Assembly (NCBI RefSeq): GCF_015291625.1
Contig: NZ_CP030047.1
Location: 3,782,001 to 3,846,000 of the forward strand
Direction of reading: 5' to 3'
From: Bradyrhizobium sp. CCBAU 53421
GTDB lineage: Bacteria; Pseudomonadota; Alphaproteobacteria; Rhizobiales; Xanthobacteraceae
Length of the DNA stretch: 64,000 nucleotides
Part shown: positions 61,051 to 64,000 of the stretch, piece after piece
Layout of the letters: the number at the start of each line of letters is the position of its first letter
Numbering within the stretch: the stretch's first letter is position 1
Position numbers and translations under genes: made by a program
Notes under the pieces: model-generated
What the model was told of the DNA's origin: nothing
The model's database searches: none
What the model saw: only the letters and a program-made list of their open reading frames with translations

Positions 61051-61492
61051 CGCTGCGCTCCGGAATCGGGGCGTGTGCTCATGACGTCTTGCGCGGCGAG
61101 ATCGACTGCGTCGCCTCGCCGAGGCACTGACCCGCGAGGCATCCGGTCCGGCGATTGGCTGCGATGCGTGCCAACGATGGACGGCCGAATTGGCTCGTCG
61201 ACTTCGGATCGGGGGCAGAGCCAGCAATGACCATGACCTCTACCCATAAAGGCGCAGACGTCAGTTTCTGACGGCCAAGCGGAAATCTTACGATCAGCCA
61301 GAGCATTACCGCTCGTGACCCTGGCCCGACATCACTCTTTTGCTCCCTTTGGTGCCACGGCGGCGTCGCGTAGCCTATCGCGAGCTGCCGTGAAGCGAGA
61401 GGTGCCGAGATGCTCGCTTGGAGAACGAGCAGTGATCATCGTGCAAGCAATAGAAGCGCTGAAAATGGAGTAATCATCGTACGGAGGGCCTC
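61051..61492. other. Long intergenic region without a gene
   Basis: I see no convincing frame, RNA or repeat in these 442 bp. The short frames present lack ribosome sites and family motifs. GGAG-like sequence at 61483-61488 belongs to the following cupin gene. Confidence 0.5.
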
Positions 61493-61957
61493 ATGAAAAA
61501 GCTTCTGACATTGGCAGCCTTGATCGCACTGGCGGGTCCGACACTGGCGCAAGATGCCGGGACTATCGTCAAACCAGATGCTCTGACGTGGAAGGACAAT
61601 CCGAACGTTCCGAAGGGTGGCCAGGTCGCGCTCCTGGCAGGTGATCCTACGAAAGCTGGCAGCGTGGTGATTCAGCGCGTCAAGCTTCCTCCCAACTATA
61701 AGGTTCCGCCGCATACTCATCCCTATGCCGAGACCGTCACGGTGATCAGCGGTAGCGTCGGCTGGGGCATGGGCGAGAAGTTTGACCCCGCCAAAGGCGA
61801 GATGGTCAAGGCGGGTGCCTTCGAGATGATGCCGGCGAGGCACGCTCATTATGTTTGGACGGAAAACGAGGAGGCGATCCTCCAGATTCAATTCACCGGC
61901 CCAGGAGGCATCGACTATATCGATCCGGCTGATGATCCCCGCAAGAAGACGCAGTGA
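61493..61957 (+). CDS. Secreted cupin-domain protein
   Basis: The product has 154 residues. The signal peptide (LLTLAALIALAGPTLAQ) is followed by a cupin with IQRVKLPPNYKVPPHTHPYA (H-x-H), then ETVTVISGSVGWGMGEKFDP and FEMMPARHAHYVWTENEEAI. The conserved His and Glu for metal binding are present. Substrate unknown. GGAGGGCC precedes the ATG. Confidence 0.87.
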   Translation: MKKLLTLAALIALAGPTLAQDAGTIVKPDALTWKDNPNVPKGGQVALLAGDPTKAGSVVIQRVKLPPNYKVPPHTHPYAETVTVISGSVGWGMGEKFDPAKGEMVKAGAFEMMPARHAHYVWTENEEAILQIQFTGPGGIDYIDPADDPRKKTQ

Positions 61958-62077
61958 TGCATGAGGTCCGCTATTGCGCCGCCATCAGGGGCACAGCGGA
62001 CCTCATACGCGTCCTGACTGCGGCGCGGATTATGATGCGTACGCGCCCGAGGGAGGGGATTCCAGACATCTGCGCCC

Positions 62078-62383
62078 TTATGAGTGGACGCCATAACCGC
62101 CGGGCTTGCGCGCCGATGCGGGCAGCGGGGCGTCGCCGAAATCGAGCGTCGAGCGTTGGACGATCGTGCCGCGCTCGTCGATGACAAGGCGGAAACGGCG
62201 GTGTTCCGAGAAGAAGGTCAACCGATGTCGACCGGCATCGTTGTCGACCCCTCGTTCCGACAGCGTCGTGATCTTGCCGGATCGCATTTGGTCCTGCAGC
62301 AGCGACACAGTGATGCCGAGGCCGTCGGCGACGATATCGGCATCGACCTCGAACGTGCTGTCAGTGAATGCAATCGTCGTCAT
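62078..62383 (-). CDS. DUF6522-type small protein in the NsrR operon
   Basis: The product has 101 residues starting MTTIAFTDSTFEVDADIVAD, then GLGITVSLLQDQMRSGKITT, then VDNDAGRHRLTFFSEHRRFR and IVQRSTLDF. I recognise this pattern as DUF6522. ATG 62383 overlaps the Rrf2 stop (ATGA). Coupled to a regulator of the NO-responsive kind and near a haemoglobin gene, so a role in NO stress is inferred. Confidence 0.75.
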   Translation of the reverse strand: MTTIAFTDSTFEVDADIVADGLGITVSLLQDQMRSGKITTLSERGVDNDAGRHRLTFFSEHRRFRLVIDERGTIVQRSTLDFGDAPLPASARKPGGYGVHS

Positions 62384-62802
62384 GATGCCCTTTCGGGACG
62401 CGGCAGGTAGGCACATTCGGCAAGCGTGGTTCCGTCGAGCTCGCGCATGAAGGCCTCGCGGGCCGCCGCGAGCCTTGCTTTCAGCCGGCAGCGCGGCAGC
62501 AGCACGCACTCGCCGCCATCGTCCCTGAAGCATTCGACCAGTGCGCTGCCGCCCTCGAGCGCGCGCACCACCTCGCCGAGCGTGATCGCCTGCGGGGCGC
62601 GCGCCAGCGAGAATCCGCCACCTGCGCCGCGCTGGGTCGCGATGAAGCCGGCCTCGGCGAGATCGCGCACCACCTTGGCAAGGTGATTGCGGGAGATGCC
62701 GAACTCGGCCGCGATCTCGCTCGTGGCAAACGAGCGGTCCGGCTCGCCGGCTACCCGCATCAGCGCGCGGAGCGCAAAATCCGTGAATGATGTCAGGCGC
62801 AT
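62380..62802 (-). CDS. NsrR-like Rrf2-family regulator
   Basis: The product has 140 residues. MRLTSFTDFALRALMRVAGE is the typical NsrR/RsrR N-terminus. FATSEIAAEFGISRNHLAKV is the HTH. Three cysteines lie in ECFRDDGGECVLLPRCRLKA, at about 92-106, the Fe-S ligands of NsrR (C-x7-C-x5-C). In known systems NO destroys the cluster and lifts repression. Divergent from the truncated haemoglobin gene across a 29-bp dyad. Confidence 0.88.
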   Translation of the reverse strand: MRLTSFTDFALRALMRVAGEPDRSFATSEIAAEFGISRNHLAKVVRDLAEAGFIATQRGAGGGFSLARAPQAITLGEVVRALEGGSALVECFRDDGGECVLLPRCRLKARLAAAREAFMRELDGTTLAECAYLPRPERAS

Positions 62803-62846
62803 GGAAGCCCTTCGAAATCGGCGCTTGGCGGATCCGCTATAGCAGT

Positions 62847-62875
62847 CTAAATGGGTATTTGAAATACCTATTTAG
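62847..62875. promoter_or_regulatory. 29-bp inverted repeat, NsrR-type operator
   Basis: CTAAATGGGTATTT and AAATACCTATTTAG surround one G, with one mismatch in 14 pairs. The inner GGTATTT-N-AAATACC resembles NsrR half-sites. It lies between the regulator and haemoglobin genes, 10 bp before the latter's ATG. Confidence 0.8.
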
Positions 62876-62885
62876 GATGTGAGCG

Positions 62886-63344
62886 ATGACAGCAGCAGAG
62901 CGCCGCGAGGAGATCACCGCGGAGATCGTCGCGCGGACCGGGATCACCGAGGCCATGATCGAGCAGCTGGTGCACGGATTCTACGCCAAGGTCCGCAAGG
63001 ACCCGATGATCGGGCCGGTGTTCGAGGCCAGGATTATCAATTGGGAGCCGCATCTGGCCCAGATGTGCGCGTTCTGGTCGTCAGTCGCGCTGATGACCGG
63101 TCGCTATCACGGCACGCCGATGGTCAAGCATATGAAGCTGCCCGTCGATGCCGCGCATTTCGACCGCTGGCTCGAACTGTTCGAGGCAACGGCGCATGAA
63201 CTGTGCCCGCCTGTCGCAGCACTTCATTTCATCGAGCGCGCGCGGCGCATCGCGTCGAGCCTCGAAATGGGCGTCGCCAGCGGGCAGGGCGTGATGCTGG
63301 GAGTGGGGGAGAGGTTTCGGCGACACAAGGCGGGAGCCGTATAG
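62886..63344 (+). CDS. Group III truncated haemoglobin
   Basis: The product has 152 residues. ITEAMIEQLVHGFYAKVRKD, then DPMIGPVFEARI, WEPHLAQMCAFWSSVALMTG, and RYHGTPMVKHMKLPVDAAHF (the proximal His of group III) are typical. Likely scavenges or detoxifies NO or senses oxygen. Divergent from the NsrR-like gene, whose operator abuts its start, so it is probably derepressed by NO. Confidence 0.9.
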   Translation: MTAAERREEITAEIVARTGITEAMIEQLVHGFYAKVRKDPMIGPVFEARIINWEPHLAQMCAFWSSVALMTGRYHGTPMVKHMKLPVDAAHFDRWLELFEATAHELCPPVAALHFIERARRIASSLEMGVASGQGVMLGVGERFRRHKAGAV

Positions 63345-63362
63345 TAGGGTCATCGGTCGCCC

Positions 63363-63448
63363 CGTCATTGCGAGGAGCGTAGCGACGAAGCAATCCATGC
63401 TTCCGCACATGCGGCTCGGTGGATTGCTTCGCTTCGCTCGCAATGACG
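63363..63448. repeat. CGTCATTGCGAG / GAAGCAATCCA element (copy 3)
   Basis: CGTCATTGCGAGGAGCGTAG and GCTTCGCTCGCAATGACGG mirror each other, with GCAATCCA / GGATTGC inside. Same family as 15248-15333 and 47152-47303. Lies between convergent genes. Confidence 0.85.
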
Positions 63449-63463
63449 GCAGGCGACAGCGTG

Positions 63464-63862
63464 CTACGCCGTCACTGCACCTTCACTCCTCCGCAATCCG
63501 ACATATTGCAGCTCGGCGAACACGCCGGTGGCGATCGCCTGGGCGAGGATCACGATGGTCCCGAACAGGTTCGGCGATACGGTGCCCGAGAGCAGCAGCG
63601 CGATGCTGGCCAGCGTCCAGGCCGCGTTGCCGGCGACCACGAGGATCACGGGTCCTTTCGGCAGCGAGGTTCGCGCGGCGAGAAAGCCGACCAGCGCGGT
63701 GTAGGCGATCAGGAACAGCCCGGTCTCGCGCAGCAGCGCTTCCGGCAGGCCGAGCAGCGATGCCAGCGCACCGGCGTCGAGCACCATTGCTATGGCGGAT
63801 ACGCCGCTGAAGACCGCGTCGGCAAGCAAAGCGCGGCGCAGCAGCTGGGACGAATGGATCAT
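63464..63862 (-). CDS. Four-helix membrane protein of unknown function
   Basis: The product has 132 residues with four hydrophobic segments (ALLADAVFSGVSAIAMVLDA, LFLIAYTALVGFLAARTS, GPVILVVAGNAAWTLASIAL and NLFGTIVILAQAIATGVFAE). GAGGAG lies 8 nt before ATG. It resembles short DUF-type membrane proteins of rhizobia. It follows the partial gene at the right edge by 31 bp, so they are probably cotranscribed. Confidence 0.75.
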   Translation of the reverse strand: MIHSSQLLRRALLADAVFSGVSAIAMVLDAGALASLLGLPEALLRETGLFLIAYTALVGFLAARTSLPKGPVILVVAGNAAWTLASIALLLSGTVSPNLFGTIVILAQAIATGVFAELQYVGLRRSEGAVTA

Positions 63863-63893
63863 GGCAGTGTCTCCTCTGGTTGGGATGGGTTGG

Positions 63894-64000
63894 TCAACGG
63901 AACAGGGACCGCAGCTGGCGCCAGAGCCGGAACGGACACAGCGCCCTGCCGACCCTCATCTCGACCGCATAGACCTGCGCGAACACGAACAGGCCGGTGT
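63894..64000 (-). CDS. C-terminal end of a gene cut by the right edge
   Basis: The frame reads TGLFVFAQVYAVEMRVGRAL, then PFRLWRQLRSLFR and a TGA at 63896-63894. The visible part is a hydrophobic stretch followed by an Arg-rich tail, as at the C-terminus of a membrane protein. The family cannot be told. Confidence 0.5.
   Translation of the reverse strand, partial: TGLFVFAQVYAVEMRVGRALCPFRLWRQLRSLFR

Overview
The window looks like chromosomal DNA of a Bradyrhizobium-type alphaproteobacterium (order Hyphomicrobiales, Nitrobacteraceae). The reasons are high GC with strong third-position GC bias, a Caulobacter/rhizobium-style flagellar cluster that includes a MotE-like gene and a CckA kinase, CtrA-type TTAA-N7-TTAAC boxes, and several intergenic palindromic repeat families of the kind that fill rhizobial genomes. 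No rRNA, tRNA, CRISPR array or complete insertion sequence was seen.

Layout. 1-7 kb is an accessory and partly decayed segment. It holds the 3' end of an hxsC radical-SAM maturase gene followed by two secreted-protein genes, a nonsense-mutated small gene, an AbiEii toxin remnant, a Xre/RES toxin-antitoxin operon with a perfect 14-bp operator repeat, and fused convergent small ORFs. 7-18 kb is a metabolic and regulatory mosaic. Its members include a divergent HxlR regulator / SDR reductase pair (both apparently frameshifted), a hydratase of the FAH family, a LysR regulator facing a TctC-type binding protein and an O-methyltransferase, an exported protein resembling SspB, a Tat-exported beta-carbonic anhydrase, an ArsR-SRPBCC module, and a GrlR-like gene boxed in by inverted repeats.

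18.5-45 kb is the flagellar region. On the minus strand lies flgF-flgG-flgA-flgH; divergent from it is fliL-fliM-DUF6468-motE-like. A 1283-residue TPR protein and a GT87 membrane protein follow. After a block of unrelated metabolism genes (31-36.8 kb) come fliO-fliP on the minus strand and, divergently, flgB-flgC-fliE-fliQ-fliR-flhB, then a cckA-like hybrid kinase. Perfect CtrA-type boxes precede the TPR gene and flgB, and a near-perfect one precedes fliL. The window therefore holds both the sensor kinase of the CckA-CtrA cascade and several apparent CtrA targets.

45-64 kb carries envelope, secreted and housekeeping genes: Tim44-like, lectin-like, tandem DUF3606, GST, GFA, ICMT-like, a second ArsR-SRPBCC module with a perfect 18-bp palindrome, a Kazal-type protein, class I fumarase, DUF429 and MaoC. 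A carotenoid oxygenase / TetR pair follows, whose paired operators recur upstream of a nearby membrane-protein operon. Next are a bacterial SET-domain protein, a cupin, and an NsrR-like Rrf2 regulator divergent from a group III truncated haemoglobin with a 29-bp operator between them.

The most notable signals are the linked CckA/CtrA-box flagellar regulon, the two-promoter TetR regulon, the exported SspB-like protein, the nitric-oxide module with a DUF6522 gene, and the unusual companions of hxsC. All function calls are by motif recognition; no database search was possible.
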